Assembly: GCA_902547955.1 (NCBI GenBank)
Contig: CACCPY010000008.1
Coordinates: 20,491-84,490 of the forward strand
Length of the DNA: 64,000 bases
Direction of reading: 5' to 3'
Origin: an uncultured Alphaproteobacteria bacterium
GTDB lineage: Bacteria; Pseudomonadota; Alphaproteobacteria; Methylaequorales; Methylaequoraceae
In this document: in pieces, positions 1 through 8,825 of the stretch
Layout: each line of letters opens with the position of its first letter
Numbering within the stretch: the first letter of the stretch is position 1
Made by a program: the position numbers and the translations under genes
Notes under the pieces: model-generated
Told to the model about the DNA's origin: nothing
The model's input: the letters and a program-made list of their open reading frames with translations, nothing else
The model's database searches: none

Positions 1-404
1 ATAATTTCAAAGTTTTTTTTTGTGTTGTGGTCAAAACCTAAAAGATGTAAAAGGCTGTGAACAATCATGTGAGATAAATGTTTGTAGAACTGTTTTCCCT
101 GCTTCTGTGATTCTTCATAAATTTGTTCCAAAGAAACTACTATATCCCCTAAAATTATAATTGAAGATTTACCAAAAAATCTTGTTTCATTTTGAGGAAA
201 AGAAAGGACGTTAGTTACTTTATTTTTTTTTCTGTATTTTAAATTAATTTTTTTCATATTGACATTATTTGTAACAAAAATTGAAATGTAAAAATTTTTA
301 CTATATCGCATTTCTTTTACACAAACACTGATTGATCTTTTTATCAGTTTTGTAATTTCTGCTTTTCTAAATTCCGGGACATCCTCAAAAGATAAATCAA
401 TCAT
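1..404 (-). CDS. ybeY: YbeY endoribonuclease, C-terminus outside window
   Basis: Reading the minus strand from an ATG at 404-402 gives an uninterrupted frame to the window edge. It carries the YbeY metal-binding motif HSLLHLLGFDH near its end and the upstream block TNVLSFPQNE. YbeY is a zinc-dependent single-strand endoribonuclease acting in 16S rRNA 3'-end maturation and ribosome quality control. Its start overlaps the end of phoH by 8 bp, the usual phoH-ybeY arrangement, so the two are probably co-transcribed from the miaB side. About 134 residues are visible; only the last part of the protein is missing. Identification is secure from the motif and context. Confidence 0.93.
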   Translation of the reverse strand, partial: MIDLSFEDVPEFRKAEITKLIKRSISVCVKEMRYSKNFYISIFVTNNVNMKKINLKYRKKNKVTNVLSFPQNETRFFGKSSIIILGDIVVSLEQIYEESQKQGKQFYKHLSHMIVHSLLHLLGFDHNTKKNFEI

Positions 405-1389
405 TTTTTTTAACAGACTTCAAAAAGTACTCTTTACCAACTCCTTCTTTTCTTTCAAATTTCTCATAATTGTATACAATTTTTGACACCAACGGGTTTC
501 TAACAACATCTTTGTTACCAAATTCAATAAAACCAATATCATCAATATTATCTAAAATTTTTATTGATTCTCTTAAACCAGACTTAGTACCAGAAGGTAA
601 ATCTACTTGTGATAAATCGCCGTTTATAATCATTTTGGAATTTTCTCCCAACCTTGTTAAAAACATTTTCATTTGAACTGAAGTTGTATTCTGTGATTCA
701 TCTAATATTATGAAAGCATTTGATAGGGTTCTTCCTCTCATAAATGCTAGTGGAGCTATTTCTATAAATCCTGATTCAATCTTTTTTAGTACTTCTGAAA
801 ATGATAACATATCGTTTAATGCGTCATAAATAGGTCTTAAATAAGGATCAATTTTTTCTTTTATATCCCCAGGTAAAAAACCCAATCTTTCTCCTGCTTC
901 TACTGCTGGTCTTGTAAGAATGATTTTATCTACAGCACCTGATTTCAACATTGATACAGCAAAAGCTACTGCAAGATAAGTTTTACCTGTTCCAGCTGGA
1001 CCACAACAAAAAACCATTTGTTTATTTTTAACCATGTTAAAATATTCGATCTGTTTTTTTGATCTTGGTTTAATTAGTCTTCTTCCAGCTGTAAAACTTA
1101 TAGAATTCACAAGATCTATATCATCTTCCTTTTTTTTCATACCGCTGTATTTAATAATATTAATAATTGCATTAATTTCACCGGTGTTTATAACTTTATT
1201 CTTTAAAACTTCTTCGTAAATTTTTTTAAGTGCAACTGCTGTTGTATCAACGCTAGCCTCTTCGCCGGAAATTTTTAAAAGGTTACCTCTGGGAAATATA
1301 GAAACGTCAAATTCATTCTCCAATATTTTTAGGGTTTTATCCTGATCTCCAAATATCATTGGTAAAACCAAGTTATCGTCAAATGACAT
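397..1389 (-). CDS. phoH: PhoH family ATPase (PhoL)
   Basis: This is a P-loop ATPase of the PhoH/PhoL family, the usual neighbour of ybeY, thought to act in RNA metabolism. It has Walker A GPAGTGKTYLA, Walker B FIILDESQNT and the conserved region LTRPAVEAGERLGFLPGD; the N-terminal 80 residues resemble the family's KH-like domain (FPRGNLLKISGEEA). I place the start at the ATG at 1389 (MSFDDNLVLPMIFGD), which begins where PhoH proteins usually begin. A longer reading from a TTG at 1434 is open but adds only a lysine-rich tail. Despite the name, it is not close to the phosphate island here and has no visible Pho box. Confidence 0.95.
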   Translation of the reverse strand: MSFDDNLVLPMIFGDQDKTLKILENEFDVSIFPRGNLLKISGEEASVDTTAVALKKIYEEVLKNKVINTGEINAIINIIKYSGMKKKEDDIDLVNSISFTAGRRLIKPRSKKQIEYFNMVKNKQMVFCCGPAGTGKTYLAVAFAVSMLKSGAVDKIILTRPAVEAGERLGFLPGDIKEKIDPYLRPIYDALNDMLSFSEVLKKIESGFIEIAPLAFMRGRTLSNAFIILDESQNTTSVQMKMFLTRLGENSKMIINGDLSQVDLPSGTKSGLRESIKILDNIDDIGFIEFGNKDVVRNPLVSKIVYNYEKFERKEGVGKEYFLKSVKKND

Positions 1390-1441
1390 GATCTTAGAAA
1401 AACTTTCTATTTTTTTTTTCAATTTTTTTGTCAAATTACTT

Positions 1442-2770
1442 CTAACTTAGGATTTTCCCATGAAATGAGAATGAGGTCAATCTCTCAATCTTAATATTTA
1501 ATATTCTGCCTATAATATTTTTCGATGAAAAAACATGAACCGGTTGAAGGTGAGGTGTTCTGCCTACGTATTGATCTTCTTTTTTTCCAAAATCTGTTAT
1601 TAAAACCTCTACTTCTTTATCAAGCAGCTTTTTATTAAAATTATTTTGATGAATATTAAGTATTTTTTGTAAATACTTTAGCCTTTTTTTCTTTACTTCC
1701 TCACTATTAAAATCTTTCTGAATTGATGCAGGCGTTCCAGGTCTTGCGGAATATATAAATGAATATGAACTTGCAAATTTTACCGTATTTACTAAGCTAA
1801 TAGTATCTTCAAAATCCTCATCTGTTTCTCCAGGATAACCTACTATAAAATCTGAAGAAAAAGCCATTTGTGGTACTACAAGTTTAATTTTTTTTGTTAG
1901 TTCAACATATTGCCTTTGAGTGTGCTTTCTATTCATTGCTTTTAGAATTTTATCTGATCCTGATTGAATTGGAAGGTGTAAAAAAGGCATCAGTTTTCTA
2001 TTATTAGCATGTTCGTCTATTAGGTTGTTATCTATATCGTTTGGATGTGAGGTTAAATACCTAATTCTTTTCAAGTTAGGTATTTTTGCAATTCTATTAC
2101 AGAGATTTCCCAATTGTACTTTTTTTTCTTCGGCTTCATAAATGTTTGATTCATAAGAACTTACATTTTGTCCTAAAAGTGTAACCTCTGCACATCCTTT
2201 TTCAACGGCGTCATTTATTTCGGCATAAATATCTTCTAAAGGTCTAGAAAATTCTGCCCCTCTAGTATAAGGAACAACACAAAAAGAACAGAATTTGTCG
2301 CAGCCCTCTTGGACAGTTATTAATCTTGAAATTTTGTTAGATTTAGAAAATGTTAAAGATTTAAATTTTTCTTCGCTTAAGAAATCAATATGAACTTTAT
2401 CAAAATCTTTTTTTTTTAAAAGAGTTGGTATAGCTTGAATGTTTTGTGGTCCAACAACATAATCAACAGAGTTATTTCTATTAATGATTTCCTCGCCTTC
2501 TGCTTGGGCAACACAACCCATGACAACTATACTTAGCTTTTTTCCAAACTTTTCTCTATTTTTTTTGTAAATTGAAAGTCTTCCTAAATCTGAATAAAGC
2601 TTTTCACTAGCTTTTTCACGTATATGACAGGTATTTAGGATGGCTATGTCTGTATTTTCTACGTCATCAGTTCTTTCAAAACCATTTAATACTAATAAGT
2701 CATTAATTTTTTCTGAATCATAGTTGTTCATTTGACAACCATAAGTTTTGATAAAAAAAGATTTGTGCAT
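1442..2770 (-). CDS. miaB: tRNA-2-methylthio-N6-dimethylallyladenosine synthase MiaB
   Basis: MiaB is a radical-SAM methylthiotransferase that adds a methylthio group to i6A37 of tRNAs reading UNN codons. The N-terminal UPF0004 domain shows the auxiliary-cluster cysteines (TYGCQMNNYDS, NTCHIREKA, VMGCVAQAEG). The radical-SAM cluster motif CxxxCxxC is present as CDKFCSFC, and a TRAM-like C-terminal domain follows. At 442 aa it has the family's usual length. It starts at ATG 2770, with a gap of 29 bp to the upstream acyltransferase, and lies 52 bp before the preferred phoH start. Gene order miaB-phoH-ybeY is classic alphaproteobacterial. Confidence 0.96.
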   Translation of the reverse strand: MHKSFFIKTYGCQMNNYDSEKINDLLVLNGFERTDDVENTDIAILNTCHIREKASEKLYSDLGRLSIYKKNREKFGKKLSIVVMGCVAQAEGEEIINRNNSVDYVVGPQNIQAIPTLLKKKDFDKVHIDFLSEEKFKSLTFSKSNKISRLITVQEGCDKFCSFCVVPYTRGAEFSRPLEDIYAEINDAVEKGCAEVTLLGQNVSSYESNIYEAEEKKVQLGNLCNRIAKIPNLKRIRYLTSHPNDIDNNLIDEHANNRKLMPFLHLPIQSGSDKILKAMNRKHTQRQYVELTKKIKLVVPQMAFSSDFIVGYPGETDEDFEDTISLVNTVKFASSYSFIYSARPGTPASIQKDFNSEEVKKKRLKYLQKILNIHQNNFNKKLLDKEVEVLITDFGKKEDQYVGRTPHLQPVHVFSSKNIIGRILNIKIERLTSFSFHGKILS

Positions 2771-2799
2771 TAATTAAAAACTAAATTATTTTTTCTTTA

Positions 2800-3618
2800 T
2801 TACAAGAGCTTAAATTCATAAAGTTTAATTTTATCTGCACAGCTCATTTCTTTGTAGTTCAGACTTACTTGATCAGATATTATATTTTGACAAACTTTGG
2901 AAGCTTCTTTTCTGCTCTTAAAGTTGTTGAATTTTATTGGTTTATGGAATTTGATGTCAACTTCACTTAACCCTAATCCAAGAAATTTCCATGCGTGCGA
3001 GATTAAGTCCATATTTCCAAACCATGCAAAAAAAGGTCTGAATTTTTTTTCTACAGGCATTCCGTCAATTTTACTGTAAGAGATTGATATGGGTTGAACT
3101 TTATGTTCTCGGAGTTTTTCAATTTCTGTTAAACTAAATAATGAACTTTTAAATGGTAAGACTTTAGAACCGTCGCTTGAAGTACCCTCAGGAAATAAAA
3201 TAAGATTTTCTTTTTTTTTTAAATAATTTCCTAAAATATTTACCTGTTCTTTAATCGAAAGAATTTTTGATCTGTTGACATAAATCGTCCGGCCAAGAGC
3301 TGATATTTTGTTGATTAATGGCCAATTTTTTATTTCCGACTTTGCTACAAATATTCCTTTTACAAATGCACCCAGTATAAAAATGTCTAAATAGGATATA
3401 TGATTTGCAACATATAAAATATTTTTGTTATCAATCTTACCCGAAGTTTTTACTTTGATCCCAAAAATACTTACTAATCCTTTAAAAAAAAGATTATAAA
3501 AGATAAAAAAATCTCTTTTAAATATAAAAGCATTAAAAAAATGAGCCGTTAAGCAAATTATAACCCAAAAAATTAAAGGTAAAATTCTTAAAACCGAGAG
3601 AATTGGGGAATACAACAT
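2800..3618 (-). CDS. 1-acyl-sn-glycerol-3-phosphate / lyso-ornithine-lipid acyltransferase (PlsC/OlsA family), copy 1
   Basis: This is a membrane-bound PlsC-superfamily acyltransferase. It has an N-terminal hydrophobic stretch (residues about 5-35), the HX4D catalytic motif as NHISYLD, and the FPEGTSSDG substrate-binding motif. It overlaps the upstream OlsB-like gene by one base (TAATG), suggesting translational coupling. That pairing argues for an OlsA-like role (second acylation of lyso-ornithine lipid), though a general PlsC role in phosphatidic acid synthesis is equally possible. A clear paralogue lies at 34930-35748 with the same partner and the same one-base overlap. Family assignment is firm; the substrate is inferred. 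Confidence 0.87.
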   Translation of the reverse strand: MLYSPILSVLRILPLIFWVIICLTAHFFNAFIFKRDFFIFYNLFFKGLVSIFGIKVKTSGKIDNKNILYVANHISYLDIFILGAFVKGIFVAKSEIKNWPLINKISALGRTIYVNRSKILSIKEQVNILGNYLKKKENLILFPEGTSSDGSKVLPFKSSLFSLTEIEKLREHKVQPISISYSKIDGMPVEKKFRPFFAWFGNMDLISHAWKFLGLGLSEVDIKFHKPIKFNNFKSRKEASKVCQNIISDQVSLNYKEMSCADKIKLYEFKLL

Positions 3619-4541
3619 TAAGTTCTAATCGATAAGTTAGAGTATTTTTTGATTATATTTCTGGATTTTAAAATAACCAATACATCTGTTGTATTAAAGT
3701 TATAATCACATACAGCACCTTCACCTATCCATGCACCTGCTCTTATGTAAGCCTTTATCAAAGGAGGCAGAGACCTAAAAACTGTTTCATTATCGTAATA
3801 TTTTCTATCAACTTTATTAAATTTAGCTCGTAAATGATTCAATGGCTTACTGTTAAAGTATTTCGGTGGTTTGTGATTATGACTCAAATAGGAAAGCTCT
3901 TTATCAAATAGCTCTGAATTTGACGACGGAAAGCTTGCACAACCAAATATAAAATCAACATTTTTATCAGTAATATAGGATGCTAACCCACGCCATAAAA
4001 GTTTTATAATTCTTCCATCTCGATAATTTTTATGAACACATGATCTTCCAGCTTCTAAAAGTGATAACTCTTTGATTTTCAACAATTTGTTTAAATTAAA
4101 CTCTGATTCACTGTAAAAACTAATTTTTTCTTTGTTTTTTGGTTTTAACAATAGTCTGTAACTTCCTACAACAAAATCATTTGCAATTGATGTATCGATA
4201 ACAACTAAATGGTCACATGAAGAATCAAATTTATCTGAATCTAATTTTGATTTGTTATCGCTAAAAAAACTTTTATATCTCAATTCTTTTGATTTTGAAA
4301 CTAGAGGATCTGGTTCTTTTACCACTTTAACTAAATAATTTTTGAATCTAAAGTTAACTTTATCTTCATAATTAATGTGGTTAATTTTTTTATCTAAATT
4401 TTTTTTAGACCAGCCCTTTAGGTATATAACGTTTCTTGCTACATACTTCACTTTTAGAAGCATGGACTTGAACTTGTCAATTCTTTTTTTTTCAAGTTCA
4501 TATTTGCTGATTTTATTTTTTTGCTTTATCGGGAACACCAT
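3618..4541 (-). CDS. OlsB-like GNAT N-acyltransferase, copy 1
   Basis: The protein matches the hemolysin-like/OlsB acyltransferase family. It shows the hallmark block LEAGRSCVHKNYRDG followed by LLWRGLASYI and FGCASFPSSN. OlsB transfers a 3-hydroxyacyl group from ACP to ornithine in the first step of ornithine-lipid synthesis; whether this one uses ornithine is inferred. At 307 aa it has a basic N-terminal extension of about 60 residues with a YLKGWSKK segment. It starts inside the end of fur (29 bp overlap) and is coupled to the PlsC-like gene by one base. The paralogue at 33980-34930 shares these blocks almost residue for residue. Confidence 0.83.
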   Translation of the reverse strand: MVFPIKQKNKISKYELEKKRIDKFKSMLLKVKYVARNVIYLKGWSKKNLDKKINHINYEDKVNFRFKNYLVKVVKEPDPLVSKSKELRYKSFFSDNKSKLDSDKFDSSCDHLVVIDTSIANDFVVGSYRLLLKPKNKEKISFYSESEFNLNKLLKIKELSLLEAGRSCVHKNYRDGRIIKLLWRGLASYITDKNVDFIFGCASFPSSNSELFDKELSYLSHNHKPPKYFNSKPLNHLRAKFNKVDRKYYDNETVFRSLPPLIKAYIRAGAWIGEGAVCDYNFNTTDVLVILKSRNIIKKYSNLSIRT

Positions 4542-4926
4542 ATAATTCTAATCTATGATCTACTAATTTATAACCAAGCTCTTCTGCGATTTTTCTTTGA
4601 AGCTCTTCAATGGCTTCATTTTGAAATTCAACAACTTTTCCACTTTTAATATCAATTAAATGATCATGATGTTCTTCTGGTACCTCTTCATAGCGGAACC
4701 TTCCATCCTTAAATTCATGCTTTTCAATTATGTTATTCTCCTCAAAAAGTTTAATGGTTCTATACACCGTTGCAATGCCAATATTTTTGTCGATTTTTGA
4801 GGCCCTTTTGTAAACCAATTCTACATCAGGATGATCTTTTGATTCTGATAACACTTGTGTAATAATCCTTCTCTGCTCTGTCATTTTTAAACCAAGCTTG
4901 TTACATTTATCTAGTAAAGAATTCAT
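4513..4926 (-). CDS. fur: Fur family metalloregulator (Fur/Mur type)
   Basis: This 137-aa protein has the Fur winged helix (MTEQRRIITQVL, IGIATVYRTIKLF) and the metal-binding block EEHHDHLIDIKSGKVVEF. The CxxC of classical Fur, which normally follows HHDHLI, is replaced by DIKS. That is typical of the alphaproteobacterial Fur/Mur branch, which senses manganese or iron. It heads the leftward run fur-olsB-plsC-miaB-phoH-ybeY. It starts at ATG 4926, 99 bp from the divergent TusA-like gene; I could not pick out a convincing Fur box in that gap. Confidence 0.9.
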   Translation of the reverse strand: MNSLLDKCNKLGLKMTEQRRIITQVLSESKDHPDVELVYKRASKIDKNIGIATVYRTIKLFEENNIIEKHEFKDGRFRYEEVPEEHHDHLIDIKSGKVVEFQNEAIEELQRKIAEELGYKLVDHRLELYGVPDKAKK

Positions 4927-5025
4927 ATTTTACGATTTTGCTAAAGTTTTATTAAGATTTTATTACTTTTAATATAAAATATAATTTATTAAATCTTTTT
5001 TTAATTATAACATAACGTAATCAAA

Positions 5026-5238
5026 ATGAAAAAAAAAGTTTTAGATATCACGAAAGAGAAGTGCCCAATGACGTTTCTCAAAGCCAAAATCTTTATAGCT
5101 GACAATAAGGGCTCTGAAAAAATGATTTTAATCAAAGGCAAAAAGGACTTTCAACTACTCAAAAATAATTTAGAAAAAAATTTTGAAGTTAAATCAAAAA
5201 AAATTTCTCAGAATGTTTTCCAATTAATTTTTACCTAA
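5026..5238 (+). CDS. TusA/SirA-like sulfurtransferase family protein
   Basis: This 70-aa protein has the TusA-family active-site loop CPMTFLKAK at residues 13-21, with the sulfur-carrying Cys13 and the following Pro. The rest fits a two-layer alpha/beta sandwich of the usual length (70-80 aa). TusA-type proteins relay persulfide sulfur, for example for tRNA thiolation or molybdenum cofactor synthesis; the partner here is unknown. It is divergent from fur and its 3' end overlaps the convergent rimI by 8 bp. The CPM-T variant, rather than CPxP, is the form often seen in alphaproteobacterial SirA-like proteins. Confidence 0.75.
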   Translation: MKKKVLDITKEKCPMTFLKAKIFIADNKGSEKMILIKGKKDFQLLKNNLEKNFEVKSKKISQNVFQLIFT

Positions 5239-5695
5239 GATTCAACTTCATAAGGCTCGCATCAAATTCTTTGTCATTGAATTTGTAATATTTTTCTCTT
5301 TTTCCATAAATTATAAAATTATTTTTAAAATACAAATTTTTTGCTGCTTTGTTTAATTCCATAACCTCTAAAGAAATATTATCTATCTTTTTCTCTTTAC
5401 AACTTTCAATTAAGTTATGTAGCAAAGTCATCGCGATACCTTTTCTTCGTAAATTTGGAGATACAAATAGAGAATGTATTTCACAGTAATTTAATATTCT
5501 TTGAGCTGACAAAAAAGCTACAATCGAGTCTTGATCTAAACATATATAAGTGCAATTATATTTACTGTTTAAGTTTCTGATTAATTCTTTCTTAGAAGAC
5601 ACATTTCCATTTAATTCATCAAAAAAGTTTTTTTGAAACAAAACTAGTTTATCAATTAATGATAAGTCTAGGTTTCTAAATTTAATATTATCCAT
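5231..5695 (-). CDS. rimI: GNAT N-acetyltransferase, RimI-like
   Basis: A 154-aa single-domain GNAT acetyltransferase. The acetyl-CoA-binding motif A is visible as SPNLRRKGIAMTLL, followed by the motif B region EVMELNKAAKNLYFKNNF and a C-terminal YYK typical of RimI. RimI acetylates the N-terminus of ribosomal protein S18. The gene sits directly behind tsaB with an 8-bp overlap, the standard tsaB-rimI pairing in alphaproteobacteria, which supports the name over other GNAT roles. It starts at ATG 5695. Confidence 0.82.
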   Translation of the reverse strand: MDNIKFRNLDLSLIDKLVLFQKNFFDELNGNVSSKKELIRNLNSKYNCTYICLDQDSIVAFLSAQRILNYCEIHSLFVSPNLRRKGIAMTLLHNLIESCKEKKIDNISLEVMELNKAAKNLYFKNNFIIYGKREKYYKFNDKEFDASLMKLNLR

Positions 5696-6317
5696 AATAG
5701 GTGTTATGATAAAATATTTTTGTCTTCACACTTCCGTATCCTAGAAAGATTGACAGACCGAGATGACTCGCATCAACCTCTCTAACTATTGAATCAACCT
5801 TGTTATTTTGATTCTTTATTTTCTGTGAACTTAAAAGTAATAAATTATTGTAATCTTCTTTTTTTTTAAAATAATAATCTATTAGCTGATTTTCATCTCC
5901 ATAGTTTACAGGAAATTTAGGCTTAAATTTTTTCCCGATTCTTTCAAACAATTGATAAAAAAAATTGTTGTTTGTTGACTTAAAACAAACCACAACATTT
6001 TTTTCTCTGATTTGCGTTGACACAAGTAAAAGTGAAAAAGATGAAGTAGATAGTAATTTTGCATTTGAAGAAAGAGCCAAAGCTTGAGAAATAGCTTTTA
6101 TAGATCTTAAAGCAGTGAAACTTCCAGGTCCTGAAGAAAAATATATTTGAGAAAATTTATTTATATCAAAATCATTTAAACAATCTTTTAATATTTTAAA
6201 AATTCCTTCAATCTTGTTGTTACTTATTTTTTTTTTTTTTAATTTAATCAGTTTTTTTTTATTATATACAGCTAACGATATGGTTTGGCTTGAACTAAAA
6301 AGAGACAGTGATAACAT
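5688..6317 (-). CDS. tsaB: tRNA threonylcarbamoyladenosine biosynthesis protein TsaB
   Basis: TsaB is the non-catalytic ASKHA-fold partner of TsaD in the synthesis of t6A37 of tRNA. The family signature GPGSFTALRS is present around residue 64, and the N-terminus SLFSSSQTISLAVYNK matches the ASKHA phosphate-1 strand without catalytic residues. At 209 aa it is near the usual length. The C-terminal half is divergent and lysine-rich, as expected for the weakly conserved TsaB tail in AT-rich genomes. It overlaps rimI and starts at ATG 6317, 16 bp from the divergent VanX-like gene. Confidence 0.9.
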   Translation of the reverse strand: MLSLSLFSSSQTISLAVYNKKKLIKLKKKKISNNKIEGIFKILKDCLNDFDINKFSQIYFSSGPGSFTALRSIKAISQALALSSNAKLLSTSSFSLLLVSTQIREKNVVVCFKSTNNNFFYQLFERIGKKFKPKFPVNYGDENQLIDYYFKKKEDYNNLLLLSSQKIKNQNNKVDSIVREVDASHLGLSIFLGYGSVKTKIFYHNTYYG

Positions 6318-6333
6318 ACAACTTTAAATCAAA

Positions 6334-6870
6334 ATGAATAATAATCTTGTGAATGTAAATCAAAAAAATGCTGATGTCATCATTGACTTGAGATATGCTT
6401 CAAAAAATAACTTTACCAATCAAAAACTTTTTAAATCGAGTGAATGTTTTATTCACAAAACAGCTTTCGAATATTTATGTAAAGCAATAGATATTTCAAA
6501 GAAACTAGGTTTTAAAATCAAAATTTTTGATGCATATAGACCTGTTTATGTTCAAAAAGCACTTTGGGATAGACTGCCGGATCCAAATTTTATTGCACCA
6601 CCAGACAAAGGTTCTCCCCATTCTAGGGGTGTTGCTATTGATCTTACTTTAACTCAAGATGGTGAAGAATTAGATATGGGCACCGATTTTGATGAGTTTT
6701 CGAGGTTATCCTATCACGGAAATCTTGAAATTTCTGAAAAGGCCTACAAAAATAGGCTTTTATTACTGGGAATAATGACTGATTCGGGTTGGGACTTTTA
6801 TAGAAATGAGTGGTGGCATTATCAACTTTTTGATTCTATAAAATTTCCAATAATTAATGATGTTTTCTAA
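6334..6870 (+). CDS. D-alanyl-D-alanine dipeptidase (VanX/DdpX family)
   Basis: This 178-aa zinc metallopeptidase has the VanX motif set: Arg69 in DAYRPVY, the zinc ligands His96 and Asp103 in SPHSRGVAIDLTL, and Glu159 and His162 in NEWWHY. Family members cleave D-Ala-D-Ala, releasing D-Ala from peptidoglycan turnover. There is no signal peptide, so it is probably cytoplasmic and serves wall recycling rather than glycopeptide resistance; no vanHA partner is present. Its 3' end overlaps a secreted polysaccharide deacetylase by 14 bp, and a Bax-like glucosaminidase lies just beyond, so this corner concerns cell-wall metabolism. Confidence 0.9.
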   Translation: MNNNLVNVNQKNADVIIDLRYASKNNFTNQKLFKSSECFIHKTAFEYLCKAIDISKKLGFKIKIFDAYRPVYVQKALWDRLPDPNFIAPPDKGSPHSRGVAIDLTLTQDGEELDMGTDFDEFSRLSYHGNLEISEKAYKNRLLLLGIMTDSGWDFYRNEWWHYQLFDSIKFPIINDVF

Positions 6871-7867
6871 AGCTCTATGTTTTTTTTTCCTACTATTTTT
6901 TTACTCAAATCTCTTGGCTAAGGATGGCTCTGCAATCGCTCTGATTTATCATCGCTTTGAAAATAATTTATATCCTTCCACAAGTATTTCTCAAAAAAAT
7001 TTTTATAAACAACTTCAGTATCTCAAAGAAAATAATTTCAATGTATTACCCATCACAACTTTAATAGATTTTTTTTACAATGAAAAACCTTTACCTAAAA
7101 AATCAGTTTTTATTACAGTTGACGATGCATATAGAAGTTTTTACGAGCATGCATTTCCAATTTTGAAGAAATTTAATTTTCCATTTAGTATTTTTTTATC
7201 TACCAATTTTGTTGCTAACAATGAATACAATGATTTTATGAGTTGGGAAATGTTAAGAGAGATTAAAAAAAATGGAGGGCATATATTTAATCATTCTCAT
7301 AAACATAAGTCATTTGTTAAATACAGTTCAGAAGAAATTATTGAAGATGTGATGCTTGCTGATAAAATTATAAATGAAAATTTAGGAGAGATAGAAAAAA
7401 TCATTTCTTATCCATACGGGGAATCTAATAAATCTGTGGAACAGGTGATTCAAAACCTTGGTTATAAAATAGCATTTTCTCAGCATTCTTCCCCTATTCA
7501 TTTTAAAGAGAATAAGTATAATTTACCAAGATTTTCAATTAATGATGAGTATGGTCAAATAAAAAGGTTTAAGCAAATTGTTAATTTAGAGCCTTTAATT
7601 TTAAATTTTTTTGAAATTTTAAAAAGTAAAAAAGACGACTCAAGTCTTGAAATAAATTTCATACCAAACTTGAATAGTCAAAATGTAAATTGCTTTATAA
7701 GTGATGGTGTTTTGAACAAAGTAGTAGTTGAAAATTTTGTAAAGTTGAAATTAACTGAGTTAAACAAAGATAAAAGATACAGGATTAACTGTACAGCAAT
7801 TGAAAATAACAAAATTTATTGGTTTGGGAAAATGGTAACTAAAGAAAATGGTGCGTTTAAATTTTAA
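6857..7867 (+). CDS. Secreted polysaccharide deacetylase family protein
   Basis: The protein begins with a signal peptide (hydrophobic residues 5-20, then LLAKDGS) and continues with an NodB-like deacetylase fold: ALIYHRF, then VFITVDDAYRS, then GHIFNHSHKHKS. The catalytic-base motif normally TFDDG reads TVDDA here; the second Asp and the zinc-type H-x3-H are kept. The last 100 residues form a separate beta-rich tail of unknown role. Its substrate could be peptidoglycan, a capsule or another N-acetylated glycan; the neighbouring VanX-like and Bax-like genes favour the wall. The start overlaps the upstream gene; ATG at 6857 or 6860 fit equally. Confidence 0.85.
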   Translation: MMFSKALCFFFLLFFYSNLLAKDGSAIALIYHRFENNLYPSTSISQKNFYKQLQYLKENNFNVLPITTLIDFFYNEKPLPKKSVFITVDDAYRSFYEHAFPILKKFNFPFSIFLSTNFVANNEYNDFMSWEMLREIKKNGGHIFNHSHKHKSFVKYSSEEIIEDVMLADKIINENLGEIEKIISYPYGESNKSVEQVIQNLGYKIAFSQHSSPIHFKENKYNLPRFSINDEYGQIKRFKQIVNLEPLILNFFEILKSKKDDSSLEINFIPNLNSQNVNCFISDGVLNKVVVENFVKLKLTELNKDKRYRINCTAIENNKIYWFGKMVTKENGAFKF

Positions 7868-7872
7868 GCAAT

Positions 7873-8823
7873 TTAATTTACAAAGCTGCTATTATCAAAC
7901 TTCATGAAATTATTAGATTCTATAATTTTTTTTACATCTTTGACATACTCTTGCTTTCTTTCTGAATAACTTGTTAAAAAATCCGCTAACTTTAAACCAG
8001 ATAAGACCTCTCCATTCATTCTTAATTTTTTTCTTTCTTCTCTTAAATCTGCGTAGGCCAAGTGAGTGTTAATATTTTTGAAGTACGATTTTGTTGATTC
8101 AGATAAATTTTCAAATTTTCTAATAAAAAATTTTTGGCTACTGTCCCTCTGCGCCGGCTCAATTCCTTTATTTTTTTCAAACGTGTATTGTCCATAAACT
8201 GCATTTCCTTCTCTTAAATATCTTGAAGTTCCCCATCCACTTTCAATGGCAGCTTGCGACAGAGCCATCGAGATAGGTATCACATCTACTTTGATTAGTA
8301 AATTACCTAAGTTTGAATCAGCGGCATCGTATTTCTCACTTAATTCGAAGAGCCAAGCTGGCCAAAAATCTCTTGAAAAATTTTCCCCTTGAGATTCACT
8401 CCACCAGTCAAGAATTTTTTTTCTATCTTCAAGAATTTTTAAATTCTCTGCGTAAATAATTGGTAATAAAGTATTAATAAACAGCTTTTTTCTTTCATTT
8501 ACTGGTTGTATTTCCATAAAATCATCAGGCAATGAAGAAAAAATAATAAGATTAGCCGATTCATCTTTAATAAACCTATCAACAGAAAAGTTGTATTTTT
8601 TAAATATTTCAAGCATTTCGTTGGCTCTACTGATATAATCAACACTCATTGCATTAGTGTCACTATTTTCAATATTCAGATTTTTTACTTTATAGTTTAT
8701 TTGCGTTGTTTTTGATTCCTTACTTTTATTAAAGCTTTTATAAAAGCCAATAGCTAAGTTAATCAAAGCTAGCGAAACTAAAAAAATTACAAGGTTTCTA
8801 TTAAAGTTTGAAACTGACTGCAT
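7873..8823 (-). CDS. Bax-like glucosaminidase domain protein
   Basis: A 316-aa protein with one N-terminal membrane anchor (residues about 11-28, LVIFLVSLALINLAIGFY) and a C-terminal GH73-type domain marked by SQAAIESGWGTSRYLR and GNAVYGQYTF. The Glu of AAIESGWG is the expected catalytic residue. E. coli Bax and relatives are probable endo-beta-N-acetylglucosaminidases acting on peptidoglycan from the periplasmic side. It is convergent with the polysaccharide deacetylase (6 bp apart) and lies 2 bp downstream of nfu on the minus strand, so it is probably co-transcribed with nfu. Confidence 0.85.
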   Translation of the reverse strand: MQSVSNFNRNLVIFLVSLALINLAIGFYKSFNKSKESKTTQINYKVKNLNIENSDTNAMSVDYISRANEMLEIFKKYNFSVDRFIKDESANLIIFSSLPDDFMEIQPVNERKKLFINTLLPIIYAENLKILEDRKKILDWWSESQGENFSRDFWPAWLFELSEKYDAADSNLGNLLIKVDVIPISMALSQAAIESGWGTSRYLREGNAVYGQYTFEKNKGIEPAQRDSSQKFFIRKFENLSESTKSYFKNINTHLAYADLREERKKLRMNGEVLSGLKLADFLTSYSERKQEYVKDVKKIIESNNFMKFDNSSFVN

Positions 8824-8825
8824 AT

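Noticed and set aside
6334..6870. A vancomycin-resistance gene
   Set aside because: VanX-like dipeptidases without vanH/vanA are common in Gram-negative bacteria and serve wall turnover.
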